Part shown: one piece after another, positions 1 to 6,907 of the stretch
Layout of the letters: the number at the start of each line of letters is the position of its first letter
Position numbering within the stretch: the stretch's first letter is position 1
Assembly: GCA_013151875.1 (NCBI GenBank)
Contig: JAADHL010000119.1
Coordinates: forward strand, 1 to 12,439
Origin: Deltaproteobacteria bacterium
GTDB lineage: Bacteria > Myxococcota_A > UBA9042 > DTJE01
DNA length: 12,439 bases
Direction of reading: 5' to 3'
Notes under the pieces: model-generated
Database searches by the model: none
What the model saw: only the letters and a program-made list of their open reading frames with translations
What the model was told of the DNA's origin: nothing
Translations under genes and position numbers: made by a program

Positions 1-267
1 GTATTCCCGTAAACGAGGGGCCCTCCGGGCCTTGGCCCTGCCCTCTTTGACGGGAACCAGTTTAAATGGCTTCCCCTTGCAAAAGGCCTCATTCTTGTCC
101 GTGGGGGCGGTAGTCCCAGCGGCCGCTTTTTCTGTCCGCCCTTGACCGGACGCGGCCCCGCCTTCCTCTTTGTCACTCCGCACGCCAGCGGCGATGGGCC
201 CGCTGCACGCAACGGCCAACGCAGACACGCCAATCAGGGAAAAAATGGCATTGATCCGACTCTTCAC
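1..267 (-). CDS. Putative lipoprotein, N-terminal part (cut by window edge)
   Basis: This frame starts with GTG at 267 and stays open for 89 codons to the left edge, so the C-terminus is not visible. A strong Shine-Dalgarno (GGAGGTGA) lies 4-5 bases upstream and decides the start. The product begins MKSRINAIFSLIGVSALAVA followed by Cys21: a short basic N-terminus, a hydrophobic core and a lipobox-like LAVA-C. It is therefore probably exported and lipid-anchored in the envelope. Residues 22-60 are rich in Gly, Ala, Ser, Thr, Glu and Lys, a typical flexible linker. The next visible part is basic (KGKPFKLVPVKEGRAKARR). I recognise no domain. It follows the sulfite reductase gene by 53 bp on the same strand with no evident terminator between them, so co-transcription with cysK and the reductase is possible. 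An ordinary signal-peptidase I signal is an alternative reading of the N-terminus. Confidence 0.6.
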   Translation of the reverse strand, partial: MKSRINAIFSLIGVSALAVACSGPIAAGVRSDKEEGGAASGQGRTEKAAAGTTAPTDKNEAFCKGKPFKLVPVKEGRAKARRAPRLREY

Positions 268-320
268 TGAAATCACCTCCCGGCCGACAGCAGGCATTCT
301 GGCAAACACCTATTGCGCTG

Positions 321-3014
321 TCAAAGGGTGGTCGGAACATGTGCGGATTCGGTTCGGCGGCACGATATGGCGTCCACGGGGCAGGCGCGCAGACAGGCGC
401 CGCATCGGATGCAGTTATCGCTGTCAATCCAGATATAGGTGGCGTCACGAGGCAGTTCGGTTTCGACAAAATCGGCTACGGACCCGTCCTCGTCATGGAA
501 GATGCGGCGCACCCTGCGAATGCATTCGCGCGGCATGACCTTTATGCACCATTCGCAGTGAATGCACTTGTCCTGGTCTATCTCGTACTTGTGATTGCAC
601 AGATAACAGCGCAGGGCGTTGGCCATGGCCGCTACTTTTCCGAATCCCAGGTCGACCTCGTCGTGAGCGGTTCTGGACCCGACCGTCAACGTGGGCATCG
701 CGGGGGCCTGCATCAGGTCATGGTCCCGCAGGCGGCCAGTCCAGCCGCCGTCCAGGGCGTCGATCCTTACCACCTTTCGACGCCGCTCCTTACCGGAAAG
801 CCACCTGTCGATATGATCAGAGACAGCCTTGCCGTCCGCTACCGCGTGGATCACGTCCAGGCTGCCGTACCTTACGTCACCGGCGACGAACAGACCCTCA
901 ACGGAGGTTCCTGTGCCGTCCACTTCGGTCCCCTTTGGAAAGACCTCTATGACCCTGGACTGGCCTATGGCCGCCACCAGGGTCCCGCACGGCTCCTCGA
1001 ACTCGCTGCCTTCGAGTGGCTTTATCACCGGCTTGCCGTCTTCCCTGACCTCGTCGGTCAGCATCATCCTCTGGAAGGTGACCCCACGGAGCCTGCCGCC
1101 ATCAGCCCGCACCGAAACAGGCGCAAGCAGGGTCCTGACTTCGATCCCCTCGCCGCGAATCTCCTCTATCTCCGAGAGACCCGCCGACATCTGGGCCTCC
1201 GTCCTGCGGTACACCAGGCTCACATCGCCGCCGTCGGGACCCAGGAGGCGCCGCGCAGCGCGCGCGCAGTCCACGGCCGTAAACCCTCCGCCGATCACGA
1301 TAACCGGCGCATCCGGAGGCCTGGCGCGGTCCAGGTTGAAGGCCCTCATAAAGGTGACCCCTGCAACGGCCGCGTCTTCGGGCAGGCCCGGCAGGTCGAG
1401 ACTCCAGGGCCTGATCGCTCCGGCCGCAAGGAGCACCGCATCGAATTCGCCCAGCAGTTCAACCACCCTTTCGCTGTCCACCCATTCGCCCGTGCGCACC
1501 TGGATGCCCGATTCCATTATCGCCGCGACCTCGGCATCCAGCGCCTTCCGCGGCAACCTGAAGGCGGGAATCGCCAGGCGCATCATGCCGCCAAGGACCT
1601 TTTCCGCCTCGAAAATGGTTACATCGTGCCCGTACCGCCTGAGTTCCCGGGCCGCTGTAAGACCGGAAGGTCCACTTCCCACGATGGCCACTCGCCGCCC
1701 GCTTGGCTCGAACCAGGGTTCAAGCGGAGATGGGGTGAACGACCGGCCGTCGGATGCGTATCTCTTGAGATGACAGATCCTCACCTCACCTTCCGTGCCC
1801 GTTCGGTTGTGTCGGCAGGCAGGCTCACACGGCCTTGAGCACACGCGGCCCAGGACCCCAGGGAACACGTTGTCTTCCTGGTTGATCAGATAGGCGCCGT
1901 CAAGGTCGCCGGCCGCGATCCGCTCGATATACTGCGGCACGCGCGTCCCTGCCGGACACGCCGCCGCGCAGGGAACATCCTTGGCGTACGTGGCCTTGTC
2001 CAGTTCACTGGCCCCGTCACCTACATCAACGGAATATTCCGCGGGCAAACACGCTGCTTCATGGGTGATTCCCAGACCGGCGACGGCTTTTCGATATGGT
2101 TCAATGCCGACTCTGGCCACGTTGTCCGCCAGGGTTTCGCGGCCGGAACGCAGTTCCAGAAACGCGTTCAACACAGCCCTGGTGATATTCACGCAATCTT
2201 CAAACCTGAAGGTGCCCAGCAGTTCCCCGTGACGTTGCTGTGTACCGCCGATCCGTGTCTCGTACCCCTCGACCGACCCCAGTTTCGTCCTTAGCCGCAT
2301 GCCCCTGAAACCCAGGTCGGCAATCCTGTAGGGCGAGCAGGCGTTCGGACACCCTGTAATGTTCACCACCACGGCGTCCCTGACAGCAGCGTAGGCACTG
2401 TCCGCGACCAGCTCCTGCAGCATGTCGAACAGGTCGTGGGTCCGGGTCACGGCCAGGGGACAGTAGGTGGTTCCAACGCATGTCACCACATCGGTCAATC
2501 CAAAAAAGTCCGAGGTTTCCAGACCCAAGTCCAGAACCGCCCGTCGCAGGGCCTCGCCGTCCTCGGCCCTCACGCCCTGAATCTCGATGTTCTGGCGGTT
2601 GGTGGTACGTAGGAGCTTGTCCCCGTACATCTCCGTCAGTTCGGCAAGACGGTGAAACGTGCGGAAGGACACCTCGCCCTTCGGCACCTTGACCCGTTGG
2701 ATAAGGGTCCCCCCCAGGCCTCGCGGGTCCGGCTCGGCGAGGGGCCTTGGCGGGTGCAAAGGTCCGCATTCATCGATCGAGCCGGTCCTTAGAAGGGCAA
2801 TGTCGACGCCCCTTTGGACCAGGTCCTCCGACACGATCTCACGGCATGCGTCAATCCCCTTGCGGTGCACCACGAACTTCAGACGCGACATGGAACGGTC
2901 CCACCTGTCCCCGTGATCGCGGAAAAGGCGTGCTACCGCCTTGCATACCGCCGTAGCCAGGTCTCGCGGCACGAACGAGTACAGCTCCCTTGCCACCGAA
3001 GGCCTTCCAACCAT
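321..3014 (-). CDS. Siroheme sulfite reductase, C-terminal part, fused to GltD-like oxidoreductase and ferredoxin domain
   Basis: Residue numbers count from a GTG at 3020; the ATG at 3014 has the better Shine-Dalgarno (GGAGG, 5 bases upstream). Domains in order are as follows. Residues 9-60 form the end of a first nitrite/sulfite reductase repeat. A second repeat at about 80-315 has a ferredoxin-like half with the TTNRQNIEIQG substrate/siroheme signature, then cluster ligands C181-x5-C187 and C224-x3-C228. A GltD-like module at about 345-745 has an N-terminal cysteine motif (C351, C355, C394, C398, C402), the FAD motif GSGPSG (448-453), the NAD(P)H motif GGGFTA with YRRTEAQM, and GLFVAGDV. 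A ferredoxin domain at about 800-885 has C819-x2-C822-x2-C825 and C870-x2-C873-x2-C876-x3-C880-P. The inferred reaction is six-electron reduction of sulfite to sulfide using NAD(P)H in the cytoplasm, feeding the adjacent CysK; nitrite is the alternative substrate. The first eight residues look non-native, because the true N-terminal half lies in another frame upstream. Restoring the frame gives one protein of about 1111 residues. Confidence 0.85.
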   Translation of the reverse strand: MVGRPSVARELYSFVPRDLATAVCKAVARLFRDHGDRWDRSMSRLKFVVHRKGIDACREIVSEDLVQRGVDIALLRTGSIDECGPLHPPRPLAEPDPRGLGGTLIQRVKVPKGEVSFRTFHRLAELTEMYGDKLLRTTNRQNIEIQGVRAEDGEALRRAVLDLGLETSDFFGLTDVVTCVGTTYCPLAVTRTHDLFDMLQELVADSAYAAVRDAVVVNITGCPNACSPYRIADLGFRGMRLRTKLGSVEGYETRIGGTQQRHGELLGTFRFEDCVNITRAVLNAFLELRSGRETLADNVARVGIEPYRKAVAGLGITHEAACLPAEYSVDVGDGASELDKATYAKDVPCAAACPAGTRVPQYIERIAAGDLDGAYLINQEDNVFPGVLGRVCSRPCEPACRHNRTGTEGEVRICHLKRYASDGRSFTPSPLEPWFEPSGRRVAIVGSGPSGLTAARELRRYGHDVTIFEAEKVLGGMMRLAIPAFRLPRKALDAEVAAIMESGIQVRTGEWVDSERVVELLGEFDAVLLAAGAIRPWSLDLPGLPEDAAVAGVTFMRAFNLDRARPPDAPVIVIGGGFTAVDCARAARRLLGPDGGDVSLVYRRTEAQMSAGLSEIEEIRGEGIEVRTLLAPVSVRADGGRLRGVTFQRMMLTDEVREDGKPVIKPLEGSEFEEPCGTLVAAIGQSRVIEVFPKGTEVDGTGTSVEGLFVAGDVRYGSLDVIHAVADGKAVSDHIDRWLSGKERRRKVVRIDALDGGWTGRLRDHDLMQAPAMPTLTVGSRTAHDEVDLGFGKVAAMANALRCYLCNHKYEIDQDKCIHCEWCIKVMPRECIRRVRRIFHDEDGSVADFVETELPRDATYIWIDSDNCIRCGACLRACPVDAISCRRTESAHVPTTL

Positions 3015-3657
3015 GTCCACCTCCCACTACCACCCGAAAACCTTCCTCAACGGCCCCGTTTCCGGACTCGCGGGTCACCGCAACCAGACCCACGTCGTTC
3101 ATGTAGGGCTGACTACACCCGGCGCCGCACCCCGAGAAACTCAATTTGAACTTACGCGGAAGGTTGTCCAGCTCCCGATCCGTCACAAAGGCCCGGTAGG
3201 CCTCCATGACATTCGGCATGACGTCGAAACGGCGGTGACGACAATACGAGGCCCATGGGCATGCAACCACGTTGCGGTTGACGTCTCCGCACCCGTGAAA
3301 GGTGGTCAGTCCGGCCTTTCTCAGGTCGCGCAGGAAATCCGGCAGCCGCGCGCATTTGAGCCAGTGAAGCTGAATGGATTGCCGCGTGGTGATGGACAGC
3401 TTTCCCTGGCCGTATTCTTCGGATACCCGGGCCAGGGCGCGCGCCTGGGACGACGTCAGCACGCCCCCCGGGACCACCACCCTGGCCATGTGGGTGCCCG
3501 GCTGGCGCATGTTGTAAATGCCGTACCATTTGGCTACGAACACCTCGTCCGAAGACATGGATCCGCGTCTGGCGATCTCGTCAAAATCGAGGACCAGTCC
3601 GGCCGCCTTCAGGTCTTCCTCGGCGCTCCTCACATCGAATCTGAGTTTTCGCTGCAT
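2851..3657 (-). CDS. Siroheme sulfite reductase, N-terminal part (frame lost near 2997)
   Basis: This is the first repeat of the nitrite/sulfite reductase family. The ferredoxin-like half (about 1-115) includes the signature TTRQSIQLHW (90-99). The siroheme/4Fe-4S half has C133-x5-C139 and C177-x3-C181, followed by NDVG and GFRVVVGGGHGWKAF (206-220). At F220 similarity stops abruptly. Removing one G at about 2997 joins it to VARELYSFVP in the downstream frame, which is the expected family continuation. In its own frame it runs 48 residues further in Gly/Arg-rich sequence, typical of a frameshifted tail, and stops at 2851. I chose the ATG at 3657 over a TTG at 3675: GAGG lies 5 bases upstream, and the TTG would overlap cysK. 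The gap to the cysK stop is 7 bp, so the two genes share an operon. It should be read with the downstream part as one gene, either damaged, mis-sequenced or recoded. An independent short subunit is less likely because the fold would be cut mid-domain. Confidence 0.8.
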   Translation of the reverse strand: MQRKLRFDVRSAEEDLKAAGLVLDFDEIARRGSMSSDEVFVAKWYGIYNMRQPGTHMARVVVPGGVLTSSQARALARVSEEYGQGKLSITTRQSIQLHWLKCARLPDFLRDLRKAGLTTFHGCGDVNRNVVACPWASYCRHRRFDVMPNVMEAYRAFVTDRELDNLPRKFKLSFSGCGAGCSQPYMNDVGLVAVTRESGNGAVEEGFRVVVGGGHGWKAFGGKGAVLVRAARPGYGGMQGGSTPFPRSRGQVGPFHVASEVRGAPQGD

Positions 3658-3664
3658 CAGGGCC

Positions 3665-4630
3665 TCACTTTTCAAAATACAAGGGGGTACTGAGATAGCG
3701 CTCCCCGGTGTCCGGCAAAACCACCACGATCCGTTTTCCCGCGGATTCAGGCCGCTTCGCTACTTTCATTGCCGCCCATGCCGCGGCGCCGGACGAGATC
3801 CCGACCAGCAGGCCTTCCGAGCGAGCCAGTTTCCTGGACGTCACGAACGCATCATCGTTGGTCACCCTGATCACCTCGTCAACGACGCCCGCTTCGTAGT
3901 TGTCCGGAACGAAACCCGCCCCGATGCCCTGGATCATGTGCGGCCCAGCGGGGCCACCCGACAATACGGGAGAGTCGTCCGGCTCCACTGCTATGATCCT
4001 GACCGCCGGATTCCTGCGTTTCAGCTCGCGACCAGTGCCGGTCACCGTGCCTCCGGTTCCCACCCCGGCCACGAACACGTCCACCCTGCCCCCAGTGTCC
4101 TCCCATACCTCGACAGCCGTAGTGCGCTCGTGAACCCCGGGATTGGCCGGATTGGCGAACTGCTGCGGCATGAACGACCCAGGGATACGCTGGACCAGGG
4201 TGCACGCCTTGTCTATGGCGCCCTCCATGCCCAAACGTCCGTCCGTCAGGACCAGCTCGGCCCCCAGGGCGCTCAGCAGGGCCTTCCGCTCGGCGCTCAT
4301 GGTCTCCGGCATCGTGAGGATCAGGCGGTATTTCCTCACAGCGGCAACCCAGGCCAGTCCGATGCCGGTGTTTCCCGATGTGGGCTCGATGATGGTCCCC
4401 CCTGGGGCCAGTTTCCCGTCCTTTTCGGCCTGCTCGATCATGGACAGGCCTATCCGGTCCTTCACGCTGCCGCCCGGGTTTGCGGCCTCAAGTTTCGCCA
4501 CCAGTTCAGCATCCAAATCCACGCCGAACCTCGCAAGGCTCACCAGGGGGGTATGCCCTATCAACTCAGTGAGGTCGGACGCAATGCGCTCACGACCCTC
4601 TTTCACGCCAGCTCGAACAGAGTTCATCAT
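3665..4630 (-). CDS. cysK: Cysteine synthase (O-acetylserine sulfhydrylase)
   Basis: This PLP enzyme condenses O-acetylserine with sulfide to give L-cysteine in the cytoplasm. The full length of 321 residues fits the CysK family. Visible motifs, in order, are NPGGSVKDR with the PLP Schiff-base lysine K57, the substrate loop TSGNTG (84-89), the long conserved run around QQFANPANPGVHERTT (about 157-171), the phosphate-binding GTGGT (191-195), GISSGAA (277-283) and the C-terminal LPDTGERYLSTPLYF. The start could be TTG at 4633 or ATG at 4630 or 4627; I take 4630, since GGGGA lies 4 bases upstream. It is the first gene of the minus-strand cluster, 7 bp before the sulfite reductase start, so sulfide made by the reductase can be used at once. 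A cystathionine beta-synthase-type enzyme is less likely given the length and lack of extra domains. No cysE is present in the window. Confidence 0.95.
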   Translation of the reverse strand: MMNSVRAGVKEGRERIASDLTELIGHTPLVSLARFGVDLDAELVAKLEAANPGGSVKDRIGLSMIEQAEKDGKLAPGGTIIEPTSGNTGIGLAWVAAVRKYRLILTMPETMSAERKALLSALGAELVLTDGRLGMEGAIDKACTLVQRIPGSFMPQQFANPANPGVHERTTAVEVWEDTGGRVDVFVAGVGTGGTVTGTGRELKRRNPAVRIIAVEPDDSPVLSGGPAGPHMIQGIGAGFVPDNYEAGVVDEVIRVTNDDAFVTSRKLARSEGLLVGISSGAAAWAAMKVAKRPESAGKRIVVVLPDTGERYLSTPLYFEK

Positions 4631-4675
4631 CAATCCCCGCTTCTGCGACCAATAATCAAACGGATCCCTCGCTGC

Positions 4676-4704
4676 TTTTTATGGGCAATAATTGACTTAA
4701 TCAA
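4676..4704 (-). promoter_or_regulatory. Candidate sigma-70 promoter of cysK-sulfite reductase operon
   Basis: On the minus strand, TTGATT (4704-4699) and TAAAAA (4681-4676) are separated by exactly 17 bases. This would start transcription near 4669 and give a leader of about 39 nt before the cysK ATG. The -10 box is a mediocre match (4 of 6), so this is a candidate only. Confidence 0.4.
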
Positions 4705-4706
4705 TT
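4690..4706. promoter_or_regulatory. Perfect palindrome overlapping cysK -35 box, candidate operator
   Basis: AATTGA-cttaa-TCAATT is a perfect 6-bp inverted repeat with a 5-base spacer. It covers the -35 box of the candidate cysK promoter and also the plus-strand TTGACT. A dimeric repressor bound here could control the cysteine operon, and possibly acs. Palindromes in AT-rich sequence also arise by chance, so the regulatory role is inferred from position. Confidence 0.35.
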
Positions 4707-4908
4707 GAACAATGTCTATCATCCCGTGTTTACGCTGGAATCGGCGTCAGCCAACCCTACTATTTTGATTGACTTACTTTACTGTATTGATGATTTCCAG
4801 TCGAAAGTCCGTCGGTTTCCGCCCAGACGCCGGACATTGTCTATCCATATTATCCCGCAGCCTATATCATAGATTCTCCAATTTGCTGGTTGTTTGCTGG
4901 AGCGCGCC

Positions 4909-6801
4909 ATGAAAGACAAAAGCAGAAACAGGGTACTTTGGACCCCACCCGAAGAAACGGTCCGGACAGCGAGGGTCAAGGACTACGAGAAGCTGCGAAA
5001 ACGGGCCAACGCCGATCCCCCGGCCTTCTGGGAGGAAAGGGCCGGTGAACTGGCCTGGTATCGGAAATGGGAAAAGGTCCTGGACGATTCCGAAGCGCCC
5101 TTCTTCAAGTGGTTCACCGGCGCGCGGACCAACGTCGTCCTCAACGCCCTGGATCGCCACCAGAAAACAGTTGTCAGAAACCGCCTTGCCTTCATCTGGG
5201 AAGGCGAAAACGGGGACCTCAGGACGCTGTCCTACTTTGCCCTGAACCGCGAGGTCTGCAGATTCGCGAACGTGCTCAAGAGCATGGGCGTGGTCAAAGG
5301 CGACCGGGTCACCATCTACATGCCCCGGGTCCTGGAACTGCCCATCGCAATGCTGGCCTGCGCCAAGATCGGGGCGATCCACTCCGTCGTTTTCGGCGGC
5401 TTTTCGGTCGAGGCCCTGCACGGACGCATCGAGGACTCCGATTCGAAAGTACTGATCACCGCCGACGGCGGATATATCCGCGGCAAGGTCGTACCCCTGA
5501 AGGAGATTGCCGACCAGGCCCTGGAGCGGGCGGCATGCATCGAGCACGTGATCGTTATACGCAGGACGTGCGAGGACGTGAACATGGAGGCCGGCCGCGA
5601 CTATTACTACGACGAACTGCTTGCCCTGCCCATTGCCAAGGGGTCCTGTCCGACCGTCGAAATGGATGCGGAGGATCCACTGTTCCTTCTATACACATCT
5701 GGAACCACTGGAACGCCCAAGGCCATTCTGCACACCCACGGCGGTTACCAGGTAGGCGTATCGACCACCCTGGAGTTCGCATTCGACCTGCGCCCCGAGG
5801 ACCGATGGTTCTGCACCGCGGACCCCGGCTGGATCACCGGGCACAGTTATGTGGTCTACGGGCCCTTGATCCTGGGCGCCACATCCGTGATTTACGAGGG
5901 CGCACCCACCTATCCCTACCCCGACCGCTGGTGGAGGATATGCGAAGAATACGGGGTCACTGTCCTGTACACGACACCCACCGCCGTCAGGGGGCTCATG
6001 CGGTTCGGCGAGGCTTGGCCCAATCGTCACGACCTGTCCGGCCTGCGCATCCTCGGCACGGTTGGGGAGCCCATCAACCCCGAGGCGTGGCAATGGTATC
6101 ACCGGGTCATCGGCCGCGGCGAGTGTCCGGTGATCGACACCTGGTGGCAGACCGAAACAGGTTCCTTCATGATCACCCCAGTGCCCTCGTTCCCACTGAA
6201 GCCGGGGTCGGCTACACGACCGTTCCCCGGCATATCGGCCGAGGTGCTGGACGAGAAAGGAAACCGGGTCGCCCCAGGCGAGGAAGGCAATCTCGTGATC
6301 ACGACTCCCTGGCCTTCAATGACACGGGGCATCTACAAGGACCCCGACAGGTACGTGGAGCAGTACTGGTCCACATACAAAGGAAAGTACTTGACCGGGG
6401 ATTCGGCCAGGGTGGACGAGGACGGCTATTTCTGGATAATCGGACGCAAGGACGACGTAATCAAGGTTTCCGGTTACCGCCTGGGGACAGCCGAGATCGA
6501 GTCGGCCCTGGTCAGCCATCCTTCCGTTTCGGAGGCGGCCGCCATCACCCTGCCGCACGAGATCAAGGGAAACGCCATCCACGTGTTCGTGATCCTGAGG
6601 TCCGGCGTACAGGGATCGCCTGAGCTGGAGGCCGAACTGATCGAGCATGTCGGCAAGGAAATAGGCAAGATCGCCCGGCCGGAGGGTGTCGAGTTCGTGG
6701 ACGGACTGCCCAAAACCAGGTCGGGGAAGATCATGCGGCGCGTACTCAAGGCCCGTGCCCAGGGCCTGCCCGAGGGCGACACCAGCACACTCGAAGATTG
6801 A
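4909..6801 (+). CDS. acs: Acetyl-CoA synthetase (AMP-forming)
   Basis: This enzyme activates acetate with ATP and CoA to acetyl-CoA, AMP and PPi, via acetyl-AMP, in the cytoplasm. The 630 residues are close to the usual 640-650. Motifs (ATG numbering) are the phosphate loop YTSGTTGTPK (262-271), GWITGHSY, VGEPINPEAW, WWQTETG (412-418), YLTGDSARVDEDG, the hinge GRKDDVIKVSGYRLGTAEIE, and the C-terminal PKTRSGKIMRR whose lysine K607 is the adenylation lysine, commonly controlled by acetylation. The acetate-pocket residues known from Salmonella Acs correspond here to I309, T310, V385 and W413. The tryptophan that blocks longer acyl chains is kept, so acetate is the likely substrate. An in-frame TTG exists at 4894, but the ATG at 4909 with upstream TGGAG is preferred. 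It is followed after 106 bp by the dehydratase genes on the same strand. Confidence 0.95.
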   Translation: MKDKSRNRVLWTPPEETVRTARVKDYEKLRKRANADPPAFWEERAGELAWYRKWEKVLDDSEAPFFKWFTGARTNVVLNALDRHQKTVVRNRLAFIWEGENGDLRTLSYFALNREVCRFANVLKSMGVVKGDRVTIYMPRVLELPIAMLACAKIGAIHSVVFGGFSVEALHGRIEDSDSKVLITADGGYIRGKVVPLKEIADQALERAACIEHVIVIRRTCEDVNMEAGRDYYYDELLALPIAKGSCPTVEMDAEDPLFLLYTSGTTGTPKAILHTHGGYQVGVSTTLEFAFDLRPEDRWFCTADPGWITGHSYVVYGPLILGATSVIYEGAPTYPYPDRWWRICEEYGVTVLYTTPTAVRGLMRFGEAWPNRHDLSGLRILGTVGEPINPEAWQWYHRVIGRGECPVIDTWWQTETGSFMITPVPSFPLKPGSATRPFPGISAEVLDEKGNRVAPGEEGNLVITTPWPSMTRGIYKDPDRYVEQYWSTYKGKYLTGDSARVDEDGYFWIIGRKDDVIKVSGYRLGTAEIESALVSHPSVSEAAAITLPHEIKGNAIHVFVILRSGVQGSPELEAELIEHVGKEIGKIARPEGVEFVDGLPKTRSGKIMRRVLKARAQGLPEGDTSTLED

Positions 6802-6907
6802 CCCGCCCCACCACATCTTCAGGTCCTCCAACGGCGTCCGAACGGACCATGCGGAGTTGACCGGAACGGTGTCATGCGGGTACTGTTCCCAGGGCCCGGA
6901 GGCGAAC
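6802..6907. other. Intergenic region acs to dehydratase, with two short palindromes
   Basis: This 106-bp gap has no terminator-like hairpin with a T tract, so read-through from acs is possible. It contains two similar palindromes, GTCCG-AA-CGGAC (6836-6847) and ACCG-GAA-CGGT (6860-6870). A weak promoter-like pair, TTGACC followed after 18 bases by TACTGT, is present but not convincing. Confidence 0.4.

Larger units (their letters stand above)
4631..4908. promoter_or_regulatory. Divergent intergenic region between cysK and acs
   Basis: This 278-bp AT-richer stretch separates two divergently transcribed genes and should hold both promoters. On the minus strand a usable promoter for cysK is visible (given separately). 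On the plus strand the best candidates are TTGACT at 4692-4697 with TATCAT at 4717-4722 (long 19-base spacer) and TTGACT at 4769-4774 with no good -10; neither is convincing. The region also holds a perfect palindrome (4690-4706), two copies of ATTGACTTA (4691-4699 and 4768-4776), two copies of TTGTCTATC-like sequence followed by ATCCCG, and a tandem TTTGCTGG. I see no open frame with a ribosome binding site and no recognisable riboswitch. Confidence 0.6.

Noticed and set aside
173..469. Minus-strand frame of 98 codons near the left end
   Set aside because: It overlaps both the end of the reductase and the lipoprotein start, and the lipoprotein frame has the strong SD and signal peptide instead.
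339..1838. Long plus-strand open frame of about 500 codons opposite the sulfite reductase
   Set aside because: It is the GC-rich antisense of a clear Fe-S/flavin enzyme, its translation shows no family features, and no ribosome site supports it.
2985..3020. prfB-like programmed +1 frameshift as the firm explanation of the split reductase
   Set aside because: There is no stop codon or slow codon at the shift point as in prfB, so it is kept only as one option among error, mutation and recoding.
3518..4708. Plus-strand open frame of about 396 codons opposite cysK
   Set aside because: Antisense of a confident CysK; composition rich in Arg, Pro and His with no recognisable motif.
5067..6623. Plus-strand open frame of about 518 codons inside acs in another frame
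   Set aside because: Overlaps a complete acetyl-CoA synthetase; Arg/His/Pro-rich product typical of an out-of-frame GC-rich reading.
6686..6907. Upstream extension of the first dehydratase subunit into acs
   Set aside because: The extra residues are an out-of-frame reading of acs; GTG 6908 has GGAGG at good spacing and begins the conserved protein.
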